In this document: positions 11,895 to 22,815 of the stretch, one piece after another
Numbering within the stretch: the stretch's first letter is position 1
Layout: each line of letters opens with the position of its first letter
Assembly (NCBI GenBank): GCA_030549775.1
Contig: CM060174.1
Span: forward strand, 44,682,707-44,746,706
DNA from: Tamarix chinensis
Taxonomy: Eukaryota; Streptophyta; Magnoliopsida; Caryophyllales; Tamaricaceae
DNA length: 64,000 nt
Reading direction: 5' to 3'
Position numbers and translations under genes: made by a program
Notes under the pieces: model-generated
The model's input: only the letters and a program-made list of their open reading frames with translations
Database searches by the model: none
Told to the model about the DNA's origin: nothing

Positions 11895-12046
11895 ATCATA
11901 TTTTAAGTGTTGTTTTGAGCCTTATTACTTGACATAAGGAAGTTGAGGAGACCGGACTTATGTTAAGTGTGGCGGTGACACCCACTATTTTTAATATTCA
12001 CTTCTACAAAATGAAATTTTTAAGTACTAATTTTGGGGGTGTTCCA
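11895..12046 (-). repeat. Short L-family 5' terminal fragment
   Basis: Read on the minus strand it starts TGGAACACCCCC at 12046 (one change from TGTAACACCCCC). It keeps 'agtgggtgtcaccgccaca' and 'taaggctca' in the positions seen at the start of other L copies. Only about 150 bp is present; the rest of the element is missing. Confidence 0.7.
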
Positions 12047-12308
12047 TCAGCCTTCTTAGCCTCCTCATCCTTCTCTGTCTCTTCACCCTTCTCAGCCTTC
12101 TTGGCATGAAGATAAAGATAATGATATCTTTGCTAGATTATATTAGTTTTTTAAGGTACATTTTGGTATAGATGTAGGTGAGTCAATACTTTATACTATG
12201 TAAAAAATTTGATATATTTAAATATTTTTTATTATAGTTATATTTTGATATATATTTTAAATAGTATATGGCTATTTGCACTCATATATTAATTATTACA
12301 AACGATGC

Positions 12309-12782
12309 ACTACAAAAACAAGTTGTCGCTATAAGGAGCTGCAATGATGACACATGTCGCAACAAAAATAATTTTCCATTTTTTTGTTGTAAAATTATTA
12401 TATAAGTCACCGCCATAAAGGTTTATGGTGATGACATGTTGTCACTGAAAGAATTAAAATTTTACATAAAAATAGTTAAAATTTTGACATATGTTGATGC
12501 AGAAACTATATATTGCAACGACATGTCATCGCTATAAAATTCAAAAATTTTAAAATAGTCAACAAAAATTTTAATTAAGTTGTAGCCATATATAGTTTCA
12601 GTGACGTCTTTTATTGTCATTGTAAGACCTATAGTAATGACAAATAAGTCATCGCTATAAACATTTATAGGGATGAATTTATTGCCATAACTTCTTAGTG
12701 ATGACAAGTCATCGCTATTGGTTAGTCATGATGACTTTTTAGATTTTAGCGACGGCAACTATACACACATTTTCTTATGGTG
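12309..12782 (+). repeat. CACTA-1 right subterminal region with an internal CACTACAAAAA
   Basis: Dense in 'gtcatcgctata', 'agtgatgac' and their complements. It starts with CACTACAAAAACAAG at 12309, which is itself terminus-like, and ends with the true right TIR at 12782. It may be a small CACTA-derived unit or simply an inverted duplicate of the terminus. Only the outer pair 4713/12782 has matching 3-bp duplications. Confidence 0.6.
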
Positions 12783-14787
12783 ACTATTCTAATGACCAAC
12801 TGATTGGTTTTGATTAACCAGTGTATTTTGTTGATCCTATACAACACATAGTGGACATTTTACATGCTATTAAAGCTCTAAAATCATATCATATCCAAAT
12901 TATAACACTCCCATAACATAGGAACAACATTAAACATGCATTTATAAGAAATCAATCCTATTTTTCAAGAGCCAATCCTTAAGGTGACTTATTAAACTAA
13001 CAAAATAACAAAATAATGTCATAGAGTACACTAACTCTCTGAAATCCTACATGATCTAACATGCATAAAAAAATAACAAAATCTTATACATGCATATAAA
13101 TATTAAAATTTAATAGAGTACACTAACTCACATGCTTATTTATGTCATATTTAAAAGGTAAGAATGACTTATTTGGAGCTTAACAAAACTTTTCACCAAA
13201 GAGAAAAAACCTTAAGGTGAAGGATTTCAACTTCCAAAACCTTAAGAACAAGAGGTTAAAACTTATAAATGTTCAAATAATCCTTAAAAATTAAGTAACT
13301 CAAATTAGGGAAGAAAAAATGTTACCACCTCCATGAGAAAATAGGGAAAGAGTTAGTTGAATGAAAACTCAACTTTTTCTTAAATCTAACTCTTTCTTGC
13401 TTATGAATAAAATAGGAGGGAGTTATGGAAATGATCAAAAGATTGAATAGAATTATAATGAAAGATAAAAGTAGAAAAGACTTAGCACAAGTGATGAGAA
13501 GTTTAGGGTATTTCGGTGGCTAAAAGAAAAGTAAGAAAAAGAGATGATTAAGTTTATTTATAAACAACTAATTTAACAAGAAATGAGTGAGGATATGAAA
13601 CATATAAAAAACCCTAATTTCATGATTTAAATCAAAACTAAATAGGTAAATTTATTAGAATAGGTTGATATCCATTTTAGATCTCTAATGGTAATTTTTG
13701 GAGAATGCAGGTCGAGAAGATCAAATAAGAGAAGGAAAATGGCTAATTGATGTAAGAAGCACATATTCTAGCTGTGTAGTAATAGTATGGAATCAAGGCA
13801 TAAGTTTCAGAGTCATGAAAAGGAGAGAGAAAGAAGAAGATAAAGAGGGAGGTCATTGTCCCCATATTATGTTGAAATTAAACTCTCAAATTTGTTCGAA
13901 GCAAAAGTTACAGTTGGATAAATGATCAAAAGGGTTAAGGATTACTCAAAAAGAGCTTAGAGTTGAATTATCAAAGTTCCATTTTGATGTAAGATTTTTT
14001 TTAATAAAAAAATCAAGATTAAAAAGAAAACAATCATTCAGACAATAGTGAGATGTCTCTCATTGATATGATATACCCTCTACCATATCTGTAACACCCC
14101 CAAATTTACTACTGAAAAATTTCTTTTAATTAAAAGGGTTTAGCGGAAGCGAAAAGATAAAACCGTAAACTCGGGGGCATTACTGCCACACTTAGTACCA
14201 GATCGGTTCACTCCTACTTTTCAAGTACTAAGTGCTAAGGCTAAATAAAGTTAACATTAAGCACAAATCATTAATAAAACACAAGTTATACAAAAATTAG
14301 AGTGCGATTTAGGGTTACAAACCAAAGAGTGCTAGAGTTTTTCAAAACATAAAGCATAGTACGATAACACAACTAAATATGATAGTACAAGGTCAAATAA
14401 AGGAAAAAGAGTCCGGCCGAGTCGCTCTCGATCCCCAAGTCAGGTTTAGGCTCAACGCTCGGCCCCACTCGATGCCTCATAGGTGTCGTAGGCATCGAAG
14501 ACATCATCCCTTACCTGCACAAGCTTAGATGGGTCTTCTGCTTGTGGGAATGAGCAACACCCATGAAACGGGTGATCAGTACGCTACATACTGAGTAAGG
14601 TAACAGATGCGCTAAGGCCAACATACAAAACACACTACACAGTATACATGGCATAGTCATGTGAACAACATGTAGTAAATCAGATGATAACGGCTAGCTA
14701 TGGTTCGAATAGACTTATTCTTTTATATCTCTGGTAATTATAATTGATTCACATCATAATCTTTATTAATCCATGAGAGTGCGGGAA

Positions 14788-15085
14788 CCCCACTATTATA
14801 GCCGGTGGATCGGTCACTTATAGGGCATAATGCACCTAACCACTATTTTATGCCGGTGGATCGGTCTGGCCCCGACTCTCATGGTGTTCCACTGTAAGTA
14901 CTTAGTATCTTTTACGTGTATTAACAAATTAGGGTTTGGTTTATTGAGCTCGGGATCCCCCACTATTATTGTCGGTGGGCTGGTCACTTACGGGACGATA
15001 TCCACACCACTATTATTGGCTGGTGGATCGGTCATTTGCGGGACAATAGTCCACACCACTATTCCTTATCGGTGGATCGGCTGGA
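14788..15085 (+). repeat. L motif arrays (CCACTATTATAGCCGGTGG) in L-14090
   Basis: Two groups: about 14789-14860 (two units) and about 14960-15080 (three units). They are separated by the 'catggtgttccact' spacer found in the same place in other copies. This is the complement of the core at 62-490, as expected for the opposite orientation. The first unit is nearly perfect; others have substitutions such as 'attattggctggtgg'. Confidence 0.85.
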
Positions 15086-16364
15086 CCCTGCTCAGTACTC
15101 TTCCACTTTAGATGATTAGTATTTTATCATATCTTATTCAACATATTCCACCCTAGACATGCATGACTAACTCCATCTATAATTAATCCCCAAAGGGGGC
15201 CCGTCCCATATCTTGAGACTTGGCGCCCACTGACTCACACCCCGACATCCATTTCCCTTCACACTTACCCTTTATGAAAAATCAACTCCTAAGGGTGCGG
15301 GTTAGGGCCCAACACCTCATGACATCAACTCCACCTACCATCACCCTCGAGGGTTTTCCCTTGAAAACCCTAATTAGACCTATGTGGCCTAACTTCCTCT
15401 CACTTACACTACCATTGCTCCATTCATCTCCCCACATCTCACCTTAATTAGATCAAATCCCCAAATATATCACTTTACCTCTCGACTTCGCATGTGATTG
15501 GAAAAACCCTAGTTGACCACTTCAAACCCTATTACCTTTCTTCTCCCACAAGTAACCTCTCTCATTTCGCCCAAAATCTCTTCTCTCCCATGGAACCCAT
15601 ACTCACCCCTTATATAGTAAATTCTCACTCTTAACTAGTATTCCACTCTCCATTAATCATTTTTACTTTTGCTCTTTCCAGATTATTACTTTCTCCCAAA
15701 ACCCTAATCGGGCCCCTTATACATCCTTACACCAACCTACGTACTATTTTCATCCCAAGTCTCCAATCACTCCACAAATCTCCCATTAGCTTGTTTACAC
15801 CCTAAATCAAATTCCCTCACGTAAAGATCACCCCCATGCAAGATTTATCCACTCCATGCTAACTCTCGAAGTCCCCATGCAAACCCTAGAACTTCCATAC
15901 ATGGTTCCCATCTCTCGTTCATTTTGGTCAACCTCATATTCCCCTTAGCATCTCACTTCCCATTTGTTTATTTTTGTCCTTTCATTTCCCATAACATAAT
16001 ATCATTTGTCCTAGCATGCATGTCTTAGAGGGCCATATCATATCACACCACAATCACCACATATACATATCATATTCATGCCATAATAGCACATACAGAA
16101 CATACCTCAACTCCAAGCTGCGCTACACATAAGACAAGTTAAGGAAAATCATACGATACATAATATAACATGAAATATAAAGCACCCAAGGCATACAAGT
16201 CGCATAACACACATGGGTCTTAGCTACATCCTTACCTAAAGTGACGCCGGGCTTGGAGCACACTCCTACAACTCCTTAGGGTTTTGGTTTGATTCACCTA
16301 TAAAAGGGGAAATACTAAGTATTAGTTTCCCTCAAAAGTACCATCACTCCTTATTTTAGTCTAA

Positions 16365-16773
16365 GATTATTATTATTATTATTATTATTAAAGAGAGTAT
16401 TATGCAAAAATTAGGGTTTTTATCTTAAAAATAGTCTACTAAATATTACTAGTCAAAATATGTTTATTTTAATATTTATTGCTACACTTATAATATTAAA
16501 CCTTTTAGCTTTATTCCTCTAATAATAGCACTGATACTAATTATAGCCAAATAGTGATAATTGTAATACTAATAGTAATGCTAATGCTTATAGTGATAGA
16601 AACCCTAGTGTTTTTAAGGCTAAGTCTAATGTTAGTGTTAGGGTTATAATAATAATTAATAATTACAATACCAACAAAGTACAAATATTCCTAAAGATAA
16701 TAATGATAAAAGTTGTATTTTGAATAACAATAATATAAGGGTTCCAATGTTTTTGTCACAATAAAAGAAATAA

Positions 16774-16833
<60 letters not shown>
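16365..16833. repeat. (AAT)n microsatellites in L-14090
   Basis: (ATT)n at about 16365-16390 and (AAT)n at about 16773-16833, in AT-rich DNA with many 'aataataat' variants in between. Confidence 0.9.
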
Positions 16834-16835
<2 letters not shown>

Positions 16836-16999
16836 TAGTGCTAGTAGTAGTAGTAACTAATAATGTTAGTGACAAGGCATTAGGAATAATATTAGCAATA
16901 TTCGAATATTAAATAGTAAAAATACTAAGGTTGAGTATTCTTTTTCTTTAAAAATTTAAAATGATAATATGCCAACTTCGGTTTAAATAACACTAACAA

Positions 17000-17013
17000 T
17001 AATAATATTAGTA

Positions 17014-17058
<45 letters not shown>

Positions 17059-17081
17059 GTAATAATAGTAATAATAAAATA

Positions 17082-17118
<37 letters not shown>

Positions 17119-17152
17119 CAACAATAATAATAATAATAATAATAACAACAAC

Positions 17153-17189
<37 letters not shown>

Positions 17190-17190
17190 G
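17000..17190. repeat. Long (AAT)n tract with AAC interruptions
   Basis: Nearly 200 bp of AAT units interrupted twice by 'aacaacaacaa', itself a small duplication of a mixed block (17110-17125 and 17145-17155). A minus-strand Ile/Val-only translation here is an artefact. Confidence 0.9.
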
Positions 17191-17439
17191 AGATAACTAT
17201 ATTAATACTAAAGTTGTGAATAATAATAATGATAATAGTATTAGTAGTAATAATGATAACCATCTTAATGTTAAAGTTGTAGCCTTTTAATTAGTTTAAC
17301 CTAGTTATAAGTATTTTATGAAATTAGGTTAGGAAACAAGGGTAATACATAATAATATTAATAATGTAAAAAAAAAATAATATTAAGGATAATACCATTA
17401 ATGTTAGATAAAATTATTAACACTTATAAAAAAAAAGTT

Positions 17440-18560
17440 TAGGGCTGGGGAAGTTGGAGAACCACCTAAGGTCAGTGGTGGAACCGGCGGCGACGGCGAC
17501 GGCGACGGTGGTGGAGGAGGAAGAGAGGTAGAAATATCAATATGTAGGCTAAAGGAGAGGAAGTAGAGGGGTGTTTGAGGTGGAGGAAGGTGCAGTAGGT
17601 GAAGAGGGGTAGAATGAAGGTGGTGGTGTGGTTGGGAGTGGCGGCGCACGGTGGTTGGAGAGGCGGCCGAAGGTGGTGGGAGGTGGTGGAAGATGGGGGA
17701 GGTAAGAGGAGAAGGAGGTAGGGGGAGATGATGGTATGGGAAGGTAGGGGAAGGTTCCCTGGGTATTTTGGAGGGTGGTGGAGGTGCTGGTGACGGTGGA
17801 AGGCGGTGCGAGGGGCGGCGAAGGGTTGGTGAAGGCTGATCGAGGTGGCGACTTTGCACGGCTGGGGCAGCACGTGCAGGGCGAGGCAAGGGGTGGTGGT
17901 GGTCTGGTTTCGTAGAGGAGGGTGTAGGGATGGTTTTGGTGGGCGGATTTTGTGACGGCGGTTGCCGATAGTGGCAGAACAAGGGGCTGATAGGGTGGCG
18001 GAGAGTGGCTGGAGTTTCTGGGCTGCGAAAACAGAAGCTCCATTATGGCTGCCATGGGGGTTTATAGGCTAATTGAGGGGGAAAATGATAAGGGGAGAAG
18101 AAGACACGCGGGGCAGGTGTGACAGGACCACCGGCCGGCGGTGACAAGCAGTGCAGCCCTACCAATTACAGGTTAAGTCGGGTCGGGGAAGAAGGGAAAG
18201 GAGATGGCACGTAGGGAGGGGAGAGATGGGGCTTGTTGGGGTCAAAAGAGGGAAAGAAAATGACGGGAAGGGCAGTGGAGAACGGTCGGCGCTGGGCTGG
18301 TGGCTGCCGGTGAAATTCGGGGTTGCAGGTCGACATTACAGTTGCACTGCAGGTCGGGGAAGAAGAAGGCCAAGGAAAGGGGGAGGATCGGCCGGTCCAG
18401 GGGTAAAGAAAGAAAAAAAAAGTGGACCAGCCGGCCTGGGCGAAGGAGGAGGCTGACGAGCGAGATGGGCCAGGGAGGGGAGCTGATCTAGGCCGACGGC
18501 TGGCCTAGTCGGGGGGCAAAGTGGGAAAGAAAGAAGAAAGCGAGGAAGAAAGAAAAAGGA
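17440..18560. other. GC-rich, CpG-rich stretch of L-14090
   Basis: About 1.1 kb of G-rich top strand ('ggcgacggcgacggcgac' near 17490) inside AT-rich DNA, ending in purine-rich sequence (18520-18590). Equivalent stretches occur at about 27850-28180, 58030-59110 and, complemented, 38670-39000 plus 40535-41420, at the same relative place in other L copies. I see no gene. Confidence 0.75.
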
Positions 18561-18907
18561 TAAGAAGGAGAAAAAAAGGAATAAAATGGTTGGGTTGAGG
18601 TATTTGGTATTTATTTATTTATTTATATATTTAATTTAGATATTTAATTTTAACAATAATTATTTTAAGTATAATAATTAAATTTATTTTTAGATTAATT
18701 GGGTTAATTTGGATAAATTTTCCTTAACTTCCATTTTAATTAGTAAAATGTCCAAAATTTTCTAAAGAATTTATTTATTATTTTCTCTTTACTTTCCTCA
18801 ATTAATTTCCTCTTTATTTAATAAAATAATTTATTTTCTAAATTTTCCTAATAAATTATTATTTTACCATAATTCCTAAATTAGGATTTTTGGGGTATTT
18901 CAATATC

Positions 18908-19330
18908 TATGCATGGCACCAGATTCTAATCTACAGACTCATGCCATTTGGTTATACAATGAGCTAGGTCGGTTGTTTGCGAGTGGCACATCATATGACC
19001 CTTTTCGTTTTAGATCATGTCACCTACTCTTAACCCAACCTCAGGTGGAGCCATGGCCGGTGGCTACATCTAATTTTTTTATTGGTTTATCCATCACACT
19101 GATGCACCACACCCGAGATTTATTAAGGGTGAGGTGTTTTCCAAAGAGTATGATCGGATATTTAGAGAGCTGGTGGTAATGGATGATGAGTGGAGGTTTC
19201 GTTATAGCTTGCCTCCAAGTATCCACCTTGGTTAGTGGTTACCCTAGAGTATCCATGGCTAGACTCTCTATTGATTATGTGAGGGAACATATGATATATC
19301 AAGATGAGTGGAATTTGGGAGTGCTTGTTA
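18908..19330 (+). pseudogene. Unnamed conserved domain upstream of CACTA-2 transposase
   Basis: An open stretch from 18913 to 19179 reads 'TSYDPFRFRSCHLLLTQPQ' and, in shifted frames, 'VMDDEWRFRY' (about 19175-19205). It parallels 6718-7140 of CACTA-1 in order, spacing and short motifs. The start is split from its upstream part by L-14090. I do not recognise the family. Conservation between two diverged elements suggests a real coding segment rather than chance. Confidence 0.5.
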
Positions 19331-19504
19331 TTAATTGGGCTCGAAAAGGCTAACGAGGGATTTAGTTTTATAGCTATGAGTTTTTCTTAGTTAGGTGTTT
19401 GGGCTTTAGCAACCTTTTGATGTATACAGTGATGTTATTGGTTTAATCCCGTAGTATGTATATCTTTTGTAATTTGAACCATTGTATAATATTTTGCTAT
19501 GTAT

Positions 19505-19542
19505 GTATGTATTATATATATACACACACAAACACACACACA

Positions 19543-19595
<53 letters not shown>

Positions 19596-19695
19596 ATCTA
19601 TATATATGTATATGAACTCAAAGTATGAGTGGCTTAAGGATTGATATATTTTTGGAAATGTGATGTCATGATTAGTGTGTGTGTGTGTGTATGTA
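19505..19695. repeat. Microsatellites: (AC)n, (GTATAT)n and (GT)n
   Basis: 'acacacacaaacacacacac' at about 19522-19541, then 'tgtatatgtatatg' repeats to about 19612, then (TG)n at about 19676-19690. They lie between the unnamed domain and the transposase-associated domain of CACTA-2. Confidence 0.9.
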
Positions 19696-19814
19696 TATAG
19701 AATAGCATGATACATTCGAGTCAAATTCTTTCTAAGCATGAGCGGTTTGTGAATTATTAAACTTATAATTGAATTAATTTATAATAATTACTTTTGCATG
19801 GGATACATCTAGAA

Positions 19815-20130
19815 TGAAAACCTATAGATCAGAAATGGTCGTATATAAATTGTTTGTCTAGAGAATATAATGAAGGAGTGGAGTTTTTCATCAAGTTTGC
19901 AATTGAACTTGCTCGGGACTCTAGTAGAATTGTCTATCATTGTTTGAACTATTCTTATATTTAGCATGTTAATGTTGATGATTTGAGGGATCATTTTTTT
20001 GTGTATGGAATTGATACAAGTTACATTTGTTAGATATGGCATGGTGAGATAGAGTCTACATATGATAATAAGGATGTTAGGAGGGAAAGTAGTGGATCAT
20101 CATTTGAGAACTATGAGAGACATTCATTAG
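19815..20130 (+). pseudogene. Transposase-associated domain remnant (CACTA-2)
   Basis: 'GVEFFIKFAIELARDSSR' (about 19878-19930), then 'VNVDDLRDHFFVYGIDTSYI' (about 19970-20030) and 'WHGE' (20038-20049), matching the Transpos_assoc layout. Stops replace some expected residues. It continues into the acidic linker ('DNKDVRRESSGSSFENYE' type) that leads to TNP2. Confidence 0.72.
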
Positions 20131-20135
20131 AGGAG

Positions 20136-21611
20136 ATGACTCAAAAGGTTAAGGAAAGTGTTTGGGATTGTCCAAAAATGTTTGAGAAGTTATTGAATGA
20201 CTTGGAGAAACCTTTGTACGATGATTGTAAGACATTTACTCAATTATTCGCTACTTTAAGGTTGTATAACTTAAAATCATGTAATGAATGGAGTGATAAG
20301 TGCTTCATGGAATTATTAACACTTGCAAAGGATATGCTTCCTAATGATAATGTTCAACCCGATCGTACCTATAAAGCCCCTCTATGGGCATAAGTTATGA
20401 GAAGATACATGCATGCCCTAATGATTGTATTTTATTTCACAATGAGAATGCATCTTTGGATAGTTATCCTTATCTTGAATGCAAAGCACTACGATACAAG
20501 GAGAATAAGGTGCCAGCTAATGTTATGGTATTTTCCTATAATACCAAGATTCAAGCATATGTTTAATGATGTTGAAGATGCCAATAACATAAGATGGCAA
20601 CCTGATGAGAAGATAGATGACATGCTTCTTTGATAACTATTTGACTCTACACAATGGTTGATGATTGATGGCTTGGTCCCTAAATTTGGTAAAGAAGTAA
20701 GAAACATACGCCTTTCTCTTTCTGTGGATGGAATGAATCTGCACAATCAAGGCACCTCCAGTATATGGCTGATGATTTTGGTTATATACAAACTACCTCC
20801 GTGGCTCTATATGAAACACAAGTATATGGTGTTGTATTTACTCATATTGGGGCTAAATCAATCGGAGAATGATTTTGATGTTTATTTGGAACCTTTTATT
20901 GTTGATTTGAAGTTCTTGTGGCATATGAGTTGAAGTATTTGATGCATACAGTGAAGAAAATTTTACTTTGAGAGTAATGTTATTTTGTACAATAAATGAT
21001 TTTTTAGTGTATGGCAAATTGATAGTTTTTAGTGTGAAAGGCCATTATGCACACCTAATAAGTGAGGAGAATACTTCATTTTTTTAGTAACACATAGTCG
21101 GAAGATTGTCTTCCTTAGTTACCATAGATTTTTACCGAAGAATCATCATTATAGTAGGCAAAGGAAAGTGTTCAATGACTTATGCGAAGATGGACATGCA
21201 CCAATTTGGTTGACAGGTTGACAAGTGTTGCTAAAAATGAAACATTTGAGTGTCAAGTTTGGAAAGAAGAATAAAGATAAGCCTCCATCGATTGGGTGGA
21301 AGAAGATATCTATATTCTCCAACCTTCCTTATTGGGAATATCTGTACATGAGACATGCCCTTGATATAATGTATATTGAGAAAAATGTATGTGACAGTCT
21401 TGTTGGTATATTACTTAATGTTCAACGAAAGCCTAAAGATGGCATCAATGCTATAATGGATATGAAAGAAATGTGTATTAGATTAGAATGGGCACCGCAA
21501 GATAATAGAAGAACATATTTACCACAGGGAAAATTTTATATTGAGAATTCTTTATCTGTGTTAAGGTTTTGGAAGGGTATTCTTCAAATGTCAGAAGGCT
21601 CGTGTCAATGA
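20136..21611 (+). pseudogene. TNP2-like transposase core (CACTA-2)
   Basis: Well preserved in pieces: 'LGISYEKIHACPNDCILF' type segment (20384-20445), 'PIIPRFKHMFND' (about 20535-20570), 'FGKEVRNIRLSLSVDGMN' (about 20685-20740), 'LPPWLYMKHKYMVLYLL' (20793-20843), 'SRKIVFLSYHRFLPKNHHY' (about 21090-21150), 'LPYWEYLYMRHALDIMYIEK' (21319-21380) and 'KNVCDSLVGILLN' (to about 21420). At least four frame changes or stops break it. TNP2 catalyses movement of CACTA elements; this copy would not make a full protein. Confidence 0.88.
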
Positions 21612-21639
21612 AAGCATTGAAACTAATTAACATAAAGTC

Positions 21640-22330
21640 TCATGATTGATATATTTTGATGCAGCACTTGTTGCCGATAATGATATGTGAAATTTTATTG
21701 AAGCGTGTTTGAATTATTATCACAAGGTTTTGTTGGTTCTTTAACACTGTCAGCTCCAAATTCATACATCCTGATAGTTTGGATGCCTTACAAAGAGGGA
21801 TTGTGATTACTTTATGCCAGCTGGAAATGTATTTTCCACCCTCATTCTTTAACATTATGGTACATCTAATTTTTCATTTAGTTTATGTGATAAAAATTGT
21901 AGGACATGTTTATGGGCATTGGATGTACCCCTCTGAGCAGTTTATGAAGTTGATAGAAGGTTATGCGAAGAATGGATATAGGCAAGAAGGATGAATTATT
22001 GAGAGTTACCTTATTAAAGAGGCAATTGAATTTTTCATGAAGTGTTTTTCAAATTCTAAAATGATAAATCTCTTGGTATTCCTAAGTCTTGAAATGTAGG
22101 GAAAATTAAAGGACAAGGTATTAGGGGTAAACATTTTGGGCACGTAAACCCTGACTTGTTCTATAAAGCTCATCTATATTTGTTACACAACAGTGATGAT
22201 GTTTAGCCATATATTAAAGAACATATGCTTTATTTAAGGATTGAAAATCCATCAAAGACTAAGAAATGGATAATCGATAAACATAATATTTCCTTTATTG
22301 ATTGGATAATAGATTGCATCATTCTGCTCA
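21640..22330 (+). pseudogene. DUF4218-like region (CACTA-2)
   Basis: Frames keep 'LDALQRGIVITLCQLEMYFPP' (21779-21845), 'FHLVYVIKIVGHVYGHWMYP' (about 21877-21935) and 'KLIEGYAKN', followed by the linker seen before DUF4216 ('LYLLHNSDDV' near 22170). It is joined to the TNP2 region as in intact elements. Stops and shifts occur. Confidence 0.8.
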
Positions 22331-22429
22331 TCAGATTTTATCCAACTTTTATTTCCAAAACTCTGCATTAGTTATCTCAAAAACTTCCGTATGAAGTTTT
22401 TCCATATACTAGTTATGTGATCAATGGTT

Positions 22430-22815
22430 ACACTTTTTATACAAAACAACAATATGAGAAGATTACAATGAAGAATAGTGGGGTACTTTTAGTTGCTGAG
22501 GTAATGCATGTTGCTAGCTCAAAGGAAAAGAATCCAACCTATGTAGATATGAATTATTTTAGTGTGATTGAACAGATATAGAAGTTAGATTAAACTGTAT
22601 TTAAAGTCCCTATATTCAGCTGCAGATGGGTTGATAATAGCTATGGGGTTAGATATGAAGACGGATTCACATTAGTAGATCTCAATAGGGTAGGGCATAA
22701 ACCAGACACATTTATCTTGGCATCACAAGCGACAAAAGTATTCTTTGTCATTGATCTTGCTGATAATAGATGGTTTGTGGTACTATCTATGAAGAAAAGA
22801 AATGCTAATGAATGT
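22430..22815 (+). pseudogene. DUF4216-like region (CACTA-2)
   Basis: One frame reads 'GVLLVAEVMHVASSKEKN', 'YFSVIEQI', then after a stop 'FSCRWVDNSYGVRYEDGFT', 'VGHKPDTFILASQATKVFFV' and 'DNRWFVVLSMKKRN'. This is the full DUF4216 profile in order. An acidic Asn/Asp-rich tail follows to about 22990. It is almost uninterrupted, so this part decayed little. Confidence 0.85.

Larger units (their letters stand above)
4713..12782 (+). mobile_element. CACTA-1: En/Spm-type DNA transposon, about 8.07 kb
   Basis: The left end is TACTACAAGAAA (C to T change in the usual CACTAC) at 4713. The right end is ...TTTTCTTATGGTG at 12782. A 3-bp duplication ACT lies at 4710-4712 and again at 12783-12785, as expected for CACTA transposition. 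Inside, in order, are subterminal repeats, AT-rich DNA, telomere-like repeats, an unnamed conserved domain, Transpos_assoc-like, TNP2-like, DUF4218-like, DUF4216-like and Transposase_24-like remnants, then subterminal repeats. All coding parts carry stops and frameshifts, so it cannot encode its own transposase. TIR families are known; the boundaries are read directly. Confidence 0.88.
3723..14010 (+). mobile_element. L2-family LTR-like element, copy L2-A (host of CACTA-1)
   Basis: It starts TGTAACACCCTCGTTTCTCAC at 3723. It shares the general layout of the L 5' end, including an 'aaggctaa' block and the 'catactaagtaag' block (4226), but has no CCACCGGCTATAATAGTGG array. The start of another copy at 52048 is closely similar over about 1 kb. 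CACTA-1 splits it at 4712/12783. Sequence resumes after the insertion with the same 'gattggttttgattaaccag' style of repeats that precede it. The right end is uncertain: similarity to 1117-1640 fades near 14010, and no clear CA terminus or target duplication was found. Confidence 0.55.
14090..18902 (+). mobile_element. L-family giant LTR-like element, copy L-14090 (4813 bp)
   Basis: Starts TGTAACACCCCC at 14090 and ends GGGGTATTTCA at 18902. The 5-bp duplication ATATC lies at 14085-14089 and 18903-18907. TG...CA ends plus a 5-bp duplication mean LTR-retrotransposon-type integration. There is no primer site, polypurine tract pair or coding domain, so it looks like a solo LTR or a non-autonomous long unit. 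Internal order: terminal block, 'tgatcagtacgctacatact' block (14573), motif arrays, AT-rich with (AAT)n, GC-rich stretch, AT-rich 3' end. Pro/Ser-rich and Gly/Arg-rich translations at 17404-18491 come from composition. Confidence 0.9.

Noticed and set aside
16925..17263. 112-residue Ile/Val/Leu-only frame that could look like a membrane protein
   Set aside because: Translation of (AAT)n microsatellites.
17404..18055. Overlapping minus-strand Pro/Ser-rich open frames of 133-192 residues
   Set aside because: They lie in the GC-rich part of L-14090; several frames are open at once, composition explains them, and no domain is visible.
18151..18491. Gly/Arg/Lys-rich plus-strand frames
   Set aside because: Low-complexity by-products of purine-rich DNA inside L-14090.
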